64,000 bases of DNA from Photobacterium sanguinicancri (GTDB lineage: Bacteria > Pseudomonadota > Gammaproteobacteria > Enterobacterales > Vibrionaceae), in contig NZ_AP024850.1 in the NCBI RefSeq assembly GCF_024346675.1, positions 2,852,001 to 2,916,000 of the forward strand, given 5' to 3'. Numbering within the stretch: position 1 is the first letter of the stretch; each line of letters starts with the position of its first letter. Positions 1 to 9,816 of this stretch are shown in pieces. The notes beneath the pieces are model-generated. The model did no database searches, was not told where the DNA came from, and saw only the letters and a program-made list of their open reading frames with translations. Made by a program: the position numbers and the translations under genes.

Positions 1-153
<153 letters not shown>

Positions 154-228
154 CTAATAGAATGATTATCTCAGAAACCCCTACTGTGCCTCAATGTATT
201 TAACCACTTAGATCACAAAGGGTCATAT

Positions 229-681
229 TTATAATGAGTGAAGATCTATTGGCGAATCCATTTTTTTCAACAGTAAAAAGACAGCATAGAGCAAAATACT
301 GATATTCAGAGCTAGTACGATATAGGCTCTTATTTCAACAGGGAAAAATAGCGGAACGAAGGGCACCAAGCTAAAGCTAAAAAACATGGTTGCGGCGGGT
401 ATAAAAAAATAGAGCGGTAAAAATCCCCAATGGCGGCCATTCAATAAGCCTACACTGGCTAAAACTCCTGACATCAGTACTAAAACTGCGATCACCACAG
501 GCACGATACCCAATTGGTTATAGCTAAAGGCTAAAATAAACGCGTCGATATTGCGTAGCAAACAAACGGTAACAATGCAGCCCAACACACGCAGTGCCAG
601 TGTGGATGTATATTGTTTTACAGTATCCAATGTGTATTTCATCCTTGAAAGTACAACGTCGTCTGAAAGCACCAATTCCAT
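229..681 (-). CDS. Small integral membrane protein of unknown function
   Basis: I do not recognise this protein. The reading frame is open from a TTG at 708; the first ATG is at 681 and another ATG at 642 (codon MKYTL) would give 137 residues. None has a well-spaced ribosome site, so the start is uncertain. The product is strongly hydrophobic with about four predicted membrane spans, the last three separated by short loops, and a short charged tail ending LLLKKMDSPIDLHSL. It lies between the lipase gene and glnB on the same strand, about 100 bases before glnB, and could be co-transcribed with it. No catalytic motif is visible. Membrane location is an inference from hydrophobicity. Confidence 0.6.
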   Translation of the reverse strand: MELVLSDDVVLSRMKYTLDTVKQYTSTLALRVLGCIVTVCLLRNIDAFILAFSYNQLGIVPVVIAVLVLMSGVLASVGLLNGRHWGFLPLYFFIPAATMFFSFSLVPFVPLFFPVEIRAYIVLALNISILLYAVFLLLKKMDSPIDLHSL

Positions 682-834
682 GTGACACAGACTATGTTCA
701 GCGAACAAAACGCTAAATGATTAGCCGAGCATTTTAAGAGGAACACTTTAATGACTCAACACCAAACTCAGCAATTTGGGCAACTGCTCAACTTTTCCAA
801 TAATTCTCACACTTTTTTTTGCTTTAAAACAAAA

Positions 835-856
835 AAATCGCCCATTAAGGCGATTT
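835..856 (-). terminator. Rho-independent terminator after the lipase gene
   Basis: Arms AAATCGCC and GGCGATTT flank a six-base loop. On the minus strand the hairpin is followed by a T-rich run (TTTTGTTTT). It lies 30 bases past the stop codon of the large lipase gene and so ends that transcript before the small membrane-protein gene. Confidence 0.85.
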
Positions 857-885
857 AATAACAAGATTTATCTAGTATTTGAATA

Positions 886-3800
886 TTATGGCAACGGCTT
901 ATAAATAACTTTAATCGCATCCGCTGCAATACCGTATTTATACCCCCATGAGGTATAAGCACCACTAATACACACTTTATATTGCTGACCTTTCTGCAAA
1001 TAAACAGATTCAATCAAAGGCGAAAAACGATAACTCTCCTCATACAGATCAAGCTGTGTACTCGATAACTCGGCATCATTCTCAAGCAACTGATACTTAA
1101 CCTTATCTGAACCATAGCCATGACTGCGGCTAAAGCCCCCAGGGCTGTTCACGGCCACTTGATAATATCCATTTTCAACCACTTCAAATACCCATTCAGC
1201 TTTAGAATGGCTATCGGTCGAATAATAATAGTCATCACCATACTGGCCATTATCATCTGTTTTCAAGCTTCCCGGAACAGTGATATTAAAGTTACGATCT
1301 TGGTTATCCATTACCGTACCTTGTGGATCTAGACTAATAATGACAGGTTCTGGTACCTGACTTTTCTCGAGCATTTTAACCGCGTTATCCAGTTGTGCCT
1401 TCATTGCTAACATAGTTACTGATGATAACGTAGGATCAAAAGCCACCTGTTTCACACTCGCCAACGCTGTATTCAGCTGACTCACAGCCTCCGCAGAATA
1501 CTGACCAGGCTGGTCACCCACCTGTACAGAAACAAGCAAAATTTCGGCTTGTTCAACCCACAGTTGCAACTCTGACCCCGCAGACATATTGGTATTGCTT
1601 GAGATATATTCAACCTTAATCGCATCTGCAATCAATGGGCCTGTGATGATCTCAACGCTACGATTATGTAAGGTGACTTTGTAATCATGGCTAGCATCAA
1701 AAACAAAATTACCTAATGTCACATACTGACCATTTGGCGCCGCAGGATAATTAAATGGCGCCGCGTTCTGAACACCGTCAACAAGATTGAACATACGATC
1801 TTTCGATTCACCAGCAGCAGAGAACACATTGTACTTAGCCCCTGTAGTGGCACCATGCGCAAAGAACATTGAGCCTTGAGCAAAGTTCGACGGCGTTCGC
1901 ATTGATACACGGTATGTCCCGGGCTTATTTACGCGGAACCACCACGCAGCATGCGAAAAGTAGTTATCACCACTACCTGACGCGTACTGGTAGCGACCTC
2001 CTTGGCTATCATTAGGACGGTCTGCTTGGCTTACCCAATTACCCGTGATTTCAAAAGCGGCATCATCGTTATCAATAATACATGCCATCTCAGCCTCACA
2101 ACTGGCGGGTTGCTTACTTACCAAAGTAATCGTGGGCAATGGGGTATCATTTTGATGCGGATCGACCTGACTTAATAAATTCGCATCTTTAACCATCACT
2201 TTCATTCCATTATGAGTGAAGAAATCACTCACCTGCCCCGTCATTTCAAGGAATAAACCACCTGAACGCTTAAGTGAATCTGCCGCTAAATAAATCAATG
2301 ACAGGTGATCTTTACCCATGTTGCCAGATTTAAACGCTTCAACCAGCTGTTGATTATCCAACATCATACGTTGGATATTCTCAAGCGCCATGACAGGCGT
2401 AACGTGGGTGCCACGGTTAAATCGCGCGACCACTTTCAATGGTTGCTCATGCTCAGCGCTGACTGAAAAACTACGATTTAATGACGGGGTTATAGCATTA
2501 TCAAGTTCATAACGTAACGACTGCAACCCAATTAATTTCACCATAGGCTCAGAGCCTGCGAGCGGCGCAGCAATACTGCCATCAAATGGCATAACAGGCT
2601 TACCGTCCGCACTGTTTGGAATAGTTTGATCTGGCAATGTTGTCATTGGTTGGCCATTCGCCGAGTATTGCTGATAGCCATTAGCATCGATAACAGGTGC
2701 TCCCCCCACAACCTCAGCCATATAAAGACCCGTATCGCTGGCTTTCAGCTTGGCAGCAAAGTTCAGTGGATCAACCCCATCAATCACACTCTGTAGCGTA
2801 TAGAAATAATGCTCAAAGGATTTTGAACCTAACGTTAGTGGTTGCTCAGTATCCAAGTGTTTGAGGGCACCTAGGATTTCAGGGCGAAAGCTTGGTGAAT
2901 GCTCAAGCAGCTTTGGTACCCCACCACCTGTGGTTAGCAATGCTGCGGCTTGAATTTTCGGTAAGTTTGGATTGTATTGACGCACCAAAGGATCGTTGTT
3001 TACAGCCACAAATGGCATTCCCAACACGCCACCTAACGAGTGACCAACAAAGTAAACGCGGCTAGTGTCGAAATCAGCGATACCATCGCCATCAAGGTCA
3101 ATATTTTTCAGGCTAGCATTTAAATTCAATAAGTCAGAAATAGCTTGGCGCATCCGGTCACGCTGACTTAACACATTACTGAAATTCATAAAAGTCGAGC
3201 CCGAAGTGCCCTTAAGCGCGGCTAAATCCCAACTCATCGGCGTCAACTCACCCGTAGGGGTACGTGTCGCACCAAAGTGACGCTCAACAATACCATCCAT
3301 CTCACCTAATCGAGTTTGAAGTTCAACTTGAGTTTGGCGTTCGCTATCAGTCAGTGCTGCTTGGCTCGCTAACTGACTCAGTGTTTTTTCAGTTTCAGCG
3401 CGAAGAGAGTCCATCCCAAAACCAATAAATGGTGATGGTAGCGCTGTACTGCCAATCAATAATTGAGGGGATATCCCGTGCAGCGGTAAATCCATCGCTA
3501 TCGTGGCAAAACAAGCATTATCCGGACGTTCTTTATCGCACAGCGATGCTAGTGCCATACCAGCAGGAAAACTGTTACTGCGGTCGCCCAAAATACCATG
3601 TTGGAAGATCACCACAGGCCAACCACCAATAGGTTTATTCCCTTCAGGCAGAGTAACCAAAAAAGGCACTTTATATTCGGCTTGCTGATCAGGGGATGAT
3701 AATGCATTTTTTGCACCAATAGACGCTGAATGCGGTTCACGGTATTGCCATTCATCATGACCAAATTCCGCCAATGCGCTCGCTTTAATATGGCGTTTGT

Positions 3801-5097
3801 CATCCAATTCTGGCGCGGCTAAATAATACGGTAAACTAATATGTCCCTGAAAAAACTTGACCTTCGGATAACCAAACGAAGCAAACTCGAACCCCTGAAC
3901 ACCATTCGTCAGCAAATCATCCAACAGTGAACCATCTAGCTTAAAATCTTGATATTGCAATTTGAGCTGATCAACTTGCTCAACAGATAGATTAAATTGT
4001 TGTGCCAGTACTTGGCTATCGAGAGAATTAAATACAACCCCAAGTTTTTGCAAAAACGGATCGAGCATATCGCCAATCGATAAGTCTCGGCGAATAATTC
4101 CCACTTCTCGAGGTTGTGGGATTGCATTACCGTGAGAGACAGAAGCAAGCAAATCATCCGCTTGCTGCTCTGTTACCCCTTGATTCATCAGAGCCGCTTT
4201 CGGGCTAGCTAAAGATTCAAGCTGCTCTGTGCCGACAGTTGTTGTAAATGTAAAAGCATGCGCAATTTGCTCTGCCACTTTCTTGCGATCATCGGACAAG
4301 TAACTTGATTGCCCTCTTTCAATAAAACCACCGGCAATGGCGGCCAATACATCACTGGCCATATTGTGCCAACGTAAAACAACAGCAGCTATTGGCAAAC
4401 CTTCAGCCGAAGGGCTTGAGTGACTAAAACGATGATAATCTTGAGAAGGGACAATCGCTCGCCCTTGGCAGTCACGCAACGTATTAGCAAGGATCACTAA
4501 ATACTTAGTGTTTGGTGCTAATGGTAATAATGGGCTAATTCGCAGTACACTCGCTTCCCCATCTAAAGTAACCACGTTGGCTCGGATTTGTTGTTGAGCC
4601 AGTTTACGCGGATCAACCAACTGACCACCATAGCCTTGAAAATTGTCCAGCAACATTACATCGCCTTGGCCAGACTGTAGTGGCAACACGAATACATTTT
4701 GAGTTGAGCCACTATAAGAGACGCTATTAGGATCAAGTGGCTGGCTAAAGCTCACATCAAATTGCGCCGATGTAGAAAAACCAAAATTGTCAGCCAAGGT
4801 TAACCCTCGCCCCCCATTAATACTCACAACCCCATCATCTGGCGTCTGATAATCAATACCTGCCGCTAGACGAGAACCAAAACGTAAATCATTCACCAAA
4901 TCCATTTGTTGGCTGAGCGGCGCAAAGAGTACATGCGGCCGATCGCCAGTGTGATACGTGGTTGTTACCGAATTGTCATCAGGAGACGAACGGTCAAAAC
5001 AGCCTGCCATTGACGCACTCAAGGCCAACACCACAAAACAACCTTTAAGAGAAAGGCGGTGAGATCGGTTTATAGATTGAAATGAATTACCAAACAC
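886..5097 (-). CDS. Large surface lipoprotein lipase/lysophospholipase of the VolA / Pla-1/cef family with added C-terminal domains
   Basis: The 1403-residue product starts with a lipoprotein signal ending SMAGC (Cys33), so it should be lipid-anchored in the envelope. Residues about 45-300 resemble the bacterial virulence-factor lipase N-terminal domain. An alpha/beta-hydrolase core follows, with an oxyanion-type segment VVIFQHGILGD near 495 and the nucleophile elbow GHSLGG (Ser687). The family includes Vibrio cholerae VolA, a surface-exposed lysophospholipase. Beyond about residue 1010 there are two related beta-rich, golvesin-like segments (about 1010-1165 and 1250-1403). Each has a W-F/V-F-x-V...G-x-Y-x-V block and ends ADAIKV. 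They flank a short helical FIVAR-like linker with GQYSAEAVSQL. This makes the protein much longer than VolA. It is a single gene with its own terminator. The true substrate is not known. Confidence 0.85.
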   Translation of the reverse strand: MFGNSFQSINRSHRLSLKGCFVVLALSASMAGCFDRSSPDDNSVTTTYHTGDRPHVLFAPLSQQMDLVNDLRFGSRLAAGIDYQTPDDGVVSINGGRGLTLADNFGFSTSAQFDVSFSQPLDPNSVSYSGSTQNVFVLPLQSGQGDVMLLDNFQGYGGQLVDPRKLAQQQIRANVVTLDGEASVLRISPLLPLAPNTKYLVILANTLRDCQGRAIVPSQDYHRFSHSSPSAEGLPIAAVVLRWHNMASDVLAAIAGGFIERGQSSYLSDDRKKVAEQIAHAFTFTTTVGTEQLESLASPKAALMNQGVTEQQADDLLASVSHGNAIPQPREVGIIRRDLSIGDMLDPFLQKLGVVFNSLDSQVLAQQFNLSVEQVDQLKLQYQDFKLDGSLLDDLLTNGVQGFEFASFGYPKVKFFQGHISLPYYLAAPELDDKRHIKASALAEFGHDEWQYREPHSASIGAKNALSSPDQQAEYKVPFLVTLPEGNKPIGGWPVVIFQHGILGDRSNSFPAGMALASLCDKERPDNACFATIAMDLPLHGISPQLLIGSTALPSPFIGFGMDSLRAETEKTLSQLASQAALTDSERQTQVELQTRLGEMDGIVERHFGATRTPTGELTPMSWDLAALKGTSGSTFMNFSNVLSQRDRMRQAISDLLNLNASLKNIDLDGDGIADFDTSRVYFVGHSLGGVLGMPFVAVNNDPLVRQYNPNLPKIQAAALLTTGGGVPKLLEHSPSFRPEILGALKHLDTEQPLTLGSKSFEHYFYTLQSVIDGVDPLNFAAKLKASDTGLYMAEVVGGAPVIDANGYQQYSANGQPMTTLPDQTIPNSADGKPVMPFDGSIAAPLAGSEPMVKLIGLQSLRYELDNAITPSLNRSFSVSAEHEQPLKVVARFNRGTHVTPVMALENIQRMMLDNQQLVEAFKSGNMGKDHLSLIYLAADSLKRSGGLFLEMTGQVSDFFTHNGMKVMVKDANLLSQVDPHQNDTPLPTITLVSKQPASCEAEMACIIDNDDAAFEITGNWVSQADRPNDSQGGRYQYASGSGDNYFSHAAWWFRVNKPGTYRVSMRTPSNFAQGSMFFAHGATTGAKYNVFSAAGESKDRMFNLVDGVQNAAPFNYPAAPNGQYVTLGNFVFDASHDYKVTLHNRSVEIITGPLIADAIKVEYISSNTNMSAGSELQLWVEQAEILLVSVQVGDQPGQYSAEAVSQLNTALASVKQVAFDPTLSSVTMLAMKAQLDNAVKMLEKSQVPEPVIISLDPQGTVMDNQDRNFNITVPGSLKTDDNGQYGDDYYYSTDSHSKAEWVFEVVENGYYQVAVNSPGGFSRSHGYGSDKVKYQLLENDAELSSTQLDLYEESYRFSPLIESVYLQKGQQYKVCISGAYTSWGYKYGIAADAIKVIYKPLP

Positions 5098-5222
5098 TAG
5101 ACACCATAAATCAAGACAGCAACTACTCCCTTTTCAATCAATAAACTTCAACCACCACACAATACGCAGGGAAAAATCATCGATAACAGGTTGTAATGCT
5201 ATTTAGCAGAAATAGAAGCAAA

Positions 5223-5237
5223 CGATAATAATCATCA
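5223..5237. promoter_or_regulatory. Candidate Fur box upstream of the lipase gene
   Basis: The 15-mer CGATAATAATCATCA matches the 7-1-7 Fur motif (TGATAAT, one base, ATTATCA) at 12 of 14 positions. It lies 126 bases before the lipase start, in the 396-base purL-lipase gap, which holds no other gene. Regulation by iron is an inference from this match alone. Confidence 0.35.
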
Positions 5238-5449
5238 TCACGAAAGTCCGAAGAACCAAAGCGTTATACCAGCGACCATTAAACAACTAGTTAACTTATT
5301 GATGGTATTGGAACTTTATGATGACGCTAGGGTAGTAATATAATTATGCTTCTAATGAAAGGGGCGCGATTATACAGATAATGTCTTATTGAGAGGTCGG
5401 AGGTGAAGCTTGAAATGGTGAATAAAAAGGCAGTTACAACTGAATAAAC

Positions 5450-5480
5450 AAACATCGGGCAAAAAGCCTGCCCGATGTTT
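5450..5480 (-). terminator. Rho-independent terminator of purL
   Basis: Perfect arms AAACATCGGGC and GCCCGATGTTT close a nine-base loop 14 bases past the purL stop. The minus-strand continuation is T-rich (TTTGTTTATT). Confidence 0.88.
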
Positions 5481-5493
5481 AATTTTACAGCTA

Positions 5494-8400
5494 TTAACCG
5501 ATGTTAACGCGTGCATTACGGAACATACGCATCCATGGGCTGTTTTCGCTCCAATCATCTGGGTGCCATGAGTTCGCAACAGTACGGAATACACGCTCAG
5601 GGTGCGGCATCATGATAGTCACGCGGCCATCTTGTGTCGTCAGACCCGTAATACCATTTGGCGAACCGTTCGGGTTGGCTGGGTAGTTCTGCGTCACGTT
5701 ACCGAAGTTATCTAAGTAACGCAGTGCCACTGTACCTGATTGCTCGATTGCAGCAAGGTGCTCAGCATTACGAACTTCGACACGACCTTCACCGTGAGAA
5801 ACCGCGATTGGCATGCGAGAACCTGTCATTTCATTAAAGAACAACGAGTCACTCTTCTGTACTTCAACCAAGCTAAAGCGCGCTTCAAAACGCTCTGATT
5901 CGTTACGCACGAAGCGTGGCCATAGCTCTGCGCCAGGGATCAAATCACGTAGATTCGACATCATCTGACAACCATTACACACACCTAATGCTAGGGTGTC
6001 GTTACGATGGAAGAAAGCTTCAAACTGATCACGCGCCATGTTGTTGAACAAAATTGACTTCGCCCAACCTTCACCCGCGCCCAATACATCACCATAAGAG
6101 AAGCCGCCACACGCGACCAACCCATTGAAGCCATCAAGCTTCACGTCGCCAGACAGAATATCGCTCATGTGAACATCTTTCGCTTCAAAGCCAGCGCGGT
6201 CAAATGCGGCTGCCATTTCAACATGGGAGTTCACACCCTGCTCACGCAAGATAGCCATTTGTGGTTTTGCACCCGTGTTGATTGCAGGTGCAATAAACGG
6301 TGCAGCCACATCTTCGTTAATATCGAATGTTAGCTTGGTGTTTAGACCTGGGTCGCTGTTGTCTTTCTTCGCTTCAAACTCTTGCAGTGCACCAGCTGGG
6401 TTATCACGCATCGCTTGCATTTGGTAGGTTGTTTCAGCCCAAATAGTACGAAGTTCAGTACGGTTTTGCTCTAGCACTTGGTCGTTACCATTCCAAATGC
6501 GAACAATGTCTTCATCAACCACAGTACCAATGATGTGGCTACAATCATCTAAGCCGTTTGCAGCCAATACCGCTTGTACGGCTTCTAGGTCTTCAGTGCG
6601 AATCTGTAGCACCGCGCCCAATTCTTCGTTGAACAGGGTAGCGAGTACATCGTCACACTCGTCACCGTCAGTGGTGTTCAAATCAACTTCAACACCGGTG
6701 TGACCAGCAAATGCCATTTCTGCTAGCGTCACGTATAAGCCACCATCACCACGGTCATGGTAAGCCAGCACTTGCTCATCACGTACTAGCTGTTGAACTG
6801 CAGTGAAGAAGCCTTTCAGTAATTCAGGGCTATCAACGTCTGCTGGTTTATCACCAAGCTGCTTATAAACTTGCGCCAGAGCTGTTGCACCAAGGCGGTT
6901 TTGACCACAACCTAAGTCGATAAGCACTAGGCTTGAATCGCCTTTATCGGTACGCAGCTGAGGCGTTACTGTTTTGCGAACATCTTCTACACGGCCGAAA
7001 GCAGTAATCACAAGCGATAATGGTGAGGTCACTTCTTTGTGTTCACCGTCTTGTTCCCATTGGGTTTTCATCGACATCGAATCTTTACCCACAGGAATCG
7101 TTAGACCCAGCGCTGGGCATAGTTCTTCGCCAATCGCTTTAACGGCTTCGTACAAACCCGCATCTTCACCAGGGTGACCTGCTGGCGACATCCAGTTAGC
7201 TGACAGATTAATACGCTTCATGTCGCCAATATCTGCACTTGCGATGTTGGTAATAGCCTCACCTACCGCTAAACGTGCCGATGCGCCAAAATCAAGCAGA
7301 GCAACAGGTGTACGCTCACCCATCGACATTGCTTCACCGTGGTAGGTGTCGTAACTTGCAGCAGTTACTGCACAGTTAGCAACGGGTACCTGCCATGGGC
7401 CAACCATTTGGTCACGAGCCACTAGGCCAGTAACCGTACGATCACCAATGGTGATAAGGAATGTTTTTTCTGCGACAGCTGGCAGACGAAGTACACGCTG
7501 GGTGGCTTCTTCTAAATCAATACCCGCACGGTCAATTGCCTGACCTTCAACTTTCAGCGTTTTTGCATCACGGTGCATCTTCGGCGCTTTACCCAATAGA
7601 ATATCCATTGGCATATCGATTGGCGTATCGTCGAAGTGGCTATCTTCAAGCGTTAGGTGACGCTCTTCAGTCGCTTCACCGACCACAGCGTACGGTGCAC
7701 GTTCGCGCTTACAAATGGCATCGAATGCCGCCATGTTTTCTGGCGCGATAGCCATCACATAGCGTTCTTGTGATTCGTTACACCAGATCTCTAGCGGGCT
7801 CATGCCTGGTTCGTCATTAGGTACATCACGTAGCTGGAATTTACCGCCACGTTCACCATCATCAACCAGCTCAGGTAATGCATTTGAGATACCGCCCGCG
7901 CCCACATCGTGGATAAAGGCGATTGGGTTGTTTTCACCCATCTGCCAACAACGGTCGATCACTTCCTGACAACGACGTTCCATTTCTGGGTTTTCACGCT
8001 GTACTGAAGCAAAATCAAGATCTTCTGCCGACTGGCCTGACGCCATTGATGATGCAGCACCGCCGCCAAGACCGATGTTCATTGCAGGACCACCCAGTAC
8101 GATCAATTTCGCACCCACAGGGATCTCTTTTTTCTGAACATGATCAGCACGGATATTACCCATACCACCCGCAATCATGATTGGCTTGTGGTAACCACGT
8201 ACTTCTTCGCCATTGTGTGACGTTACTTTCTCTTCGTACGTACGGAAGTAACCTAAAAGGTTAGGACGACCAAATTCGTTGTTAAATGCTGCGCCACCTA
8301 ATGGGCCTTCCAGCATAATATCTAACGCGGTAACAATACGGCCCGGCTTTCCAAAATCGGTTTCCCAAGGTTGTTCAAAGCCCGGTACACGCAGGTTAGA

Positions 8401-9411
8401 AACCGTAAAGCCAACCAAACCAGCTTTTGGCTTACCACCAATCCCCGTCGCGCCTTCATCACGGATTTCACCGCCTGAACCTGTTGATGCGCCTGGCCAA
8501 GGTGAAATGGCCGTTGGGTGGTTATGTGTTTCAACTTTCATCAAGATATGTGCCGCTTCTTGATGGTAGTTATATTGGCGAGATTCTGGGTTCGGGAAGA
8601 AACGACCCACTTCAGAGCCTTCCATTACCGCTGCATTATCTTTGTAAGCAGACAGGACGTGCTCGTGGTTCTTTTCGTAAGTGTTTTTGATCATCTTAAA
8701 CAGTGACTTGTCTTGATCAACACCGTCGATCGTCCAGTCAGCATTAAAGATTTTATGACGGCAATGCTCTGAGTTCGCTTGAGCGAACATCATCAATTCA
8801 ATGTCATTCGGGTTGCGACCAAGTTTAGTGAAGTTTTCCACTAAGTAGTCAATTTCGTCTTCTGCTAATGCTAAGCCCAAAGTGACGTTTGCTTCTTCTA
8901 GTGCCGTACGGCCACCAGCAAGAATATCAACAGATTTCACTGGAGCAGGTTCAGCTTGAACAAACAAGGCTTGTGCGGCTTCAAATTCACCGTAAACCAC
9001 TTCCATCATACGGTCGTGGATTAAGCCTTTCAGCTCTTCAATGTGTTCATTCGTTAGTGTTGCTGTCGCTTCGACGTAATACGCTGTACCACGCTCTAAA
9101 CGTTTAACGTGTGTTAAACCACAGTTGCGGGCGATATCCGTTGATTTAGAAGACCATGGCGAAATAGTGCCAGGACGTGGCGTTACCAGTAGCAAGGTGC
9201 CAACTGGCTCATGCTCGGCAATCGTTGGGCCGTAGGTCAGCAGGCTTGCAAGCTTGATCTGCTCGTCGGCAGTAAGAGGCGCTGATAAATCAGCAAAGTG
9301 CATGAACTCGGCATAAATGCCAGTCACAGGCAGACCTAATTCGCGACAACGCTCTAATAGCTTATTAACGCGAAACTCAGATAGTGCGGGTGAACCACGC
9401 AAAATTTCCAT
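5494..9411 (-). CDS. purL: Phosphoribosylformylglycinamidine synthase
   Basis: This is the large single-chain PurL of gammaproteobacteria, 1305 residues (family about 1295-1300). It converts FGAR, glutamine and ATP to FGAM in de novo purine synthesis, in the cytoplasm. The N-terminus reads [19 protein letters not shown]. The synthetase domains carry [20 protein letters not shown] and [11 protein letters not shown]. The C-terminal class-I glutaminase has the Cys nucleophile in GVCNGCQMM (about residue 1145) and the His/Glu pair in MMPHPERVF (about 1268). The gene is transcribed alone, with a PurR box about 180 bases upstream and a strong terminator downstream. All key residues I can check are present. 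Confidence 0.98.
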   Translation of the reverse strand: MEILRGSPALSEFRVNKLLERCRELGLPVTGIYAEFMHFADLSAPLTADEQIKLASLLTYGPTIAEHEPVGTLLLVTPRPGTISPWSSKSTDIARNCGLTHVKRLERGTAYYVEATATLTNEHIEELKGLIHDRMMEVVYGEFEAAQALFVQAEPAPVKSVDILAGGRTALEEANVTLGLALAEDEIDYLVENFTKLGRNPNDIELMMFAQANSEHCRHKIFNADWTIDGVDQDKSLFKMIKNTYEKNHEHVLSAYKDNAAVMEGSEVGRFFPNPESRQYNYHQEAAHILMKVETHNHPTAISPWPGASTGSGGEIRDEGATGIGGKPKAGLVGFTVSNLRVPGFEQPWETDFGKPGRIVTALDIMLEGPLGGAAFNNEFGRPNLLGYFRTYEEKVTSHNGEEVRGYHKPIMIAGGMGNIRADHVQKKEIPVGAKLIVLGGPAMNIGLGGGAASSMASGQSAEDLDFASVQRENPEMERRCQEVIDRCWQMGENNPIAFIHDVGAGGISNALPELVDDGERGGKFQLRDVPNDEPGMSPLEIWCNESQERYVMAIAPENMAAFDAICKRERAPYAVVGEATEERHLTLEDSHFDDTPIDMPMDILLGKAPKMHRDAKTLKVEGQAIDRAGIDLEEATQRVLRLPAVAEKTFLITIGDRTVTGLVARDQMVGPWQVPVANCAVTAASYDTYHGEAMSMGERTPVALLDFGASARLAVGEAITNIASADIGDMKRINLSANWMSPAGHPGEDAGLYEAVKAIGEELCPALGLTIPVGKDSMSMKTQWEQDGEHKEVTSPLSLVITAFGRVEDVRKTVTPQLRTDKGDSSLVLIDLGCGQNRLGATALAQVYKQLGDKPADVDSPELLKGFFTAVQQLVRDEQVLAYHDRGDGGLYVTLAEMAFAGHTGVEVDLNTTDGDECDDVLATLFNEELGAVLQIRTEDLEAVQAVLAANGLDDCSHIIGTVVDEDIVRIWNGNDQVLEQNRTELRTIWAETTYQMQAMRDNPAGALQEFEAKKDNSDPGLNTKLTFDINEDVAAPFIAPAINTGAKPQMAILREQGVNSHVEMAAAFDRAGFEAKDVHMSDILSGDVKLDGFNGLVACGGFSYGDVLGAGEGWAKSILFNNMARDQFEAFFHRNDTLALGVCNGCQMMSNLRDLIPGAELWPRFVRNESERFEARFSLVEVQKSDSLFFNEMTGSRMPIAVSHGEGRVEVRNAEHLAAIEQSGTVALRYLDNFGNVTQNYPANPNGSPNGITGLTTQDGRVTIMMPHPERVFRTVANSWHPDDWSENSPWMRMFRNARVNIG

Positions 9412-9591
9412 GTGCGAACGACTCTCGATTAGCAGTTGAATGAAGGTGATATTGATCTAGTAATACATACCTGTTGGCATCTATTACCACATCAATGTCA
9501 CCTTTTTCAGCAATTACACGGCTCAGTTTCGAGGTGTATAGCTCATGTTTGGGCGTAGTATAAGGGAAATTGTTTGGTGACGTAACACCTG

Positions 9592-9607
9592 ACGCAACCG
9601 TTTGCGT
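9592..9607. promoter_or_regulatory. PurR operator of purL
   Basis: ACGCAACCGTTTGCGT differs at one position from the palindromic PurR consensus ACGCAAACGTTTGCGT. It lies 181 bases before purL in the 405-base purL-mltF gap, where purL and mltF diverge. No other gene is convincing in this gap. Confidence 0.85.
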
Positions 9608-9816
9608 GTTTTTTTTCCATTCACACGTAATTTCAGCATAAAAAAAGCATTTCCCGATCGTTTCAATAGCATTATCACCACAAAGCTGACAATCAGTATG
9701 CACCGGACCGATAATCTTAAATGTTATATTGAGTACATGATTACTATCAGGTTACTTTGATGATCCGTCGTCATTTGGTATAAAGAACACCAAACTATAA
9801 TGATGAGCATGTATAT

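Noticed and set aside
751-858. 35-codon plus-strand ORF (MTQHQTQQFG) with an AGAGGAA upstream
   Set aside because: It runs through the lipase terminator hairpin and ends in it, has low complexity at its end and no sign of conservation; more likely chance.
5370-5594. 74-residue minus-strand ORF across the purL end and its terminator
   Set aside because: Out-of-frame shadow that reads through the purL terminator.
8279-8563. Long open frames antisense to purL (also near 7461 and 7923)
   Set aside because: Typical antisense shadows of a GC-biased coding gene; no starts with ribosome sites and no domain sequence.
9377-9703. 108-residue minus-strand ORF overlapping the purL start and the PurR box
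   Set aside because: It covers the purL promoter region and the first purL codons in another frame, has no ribosome site and no recognisable domain.
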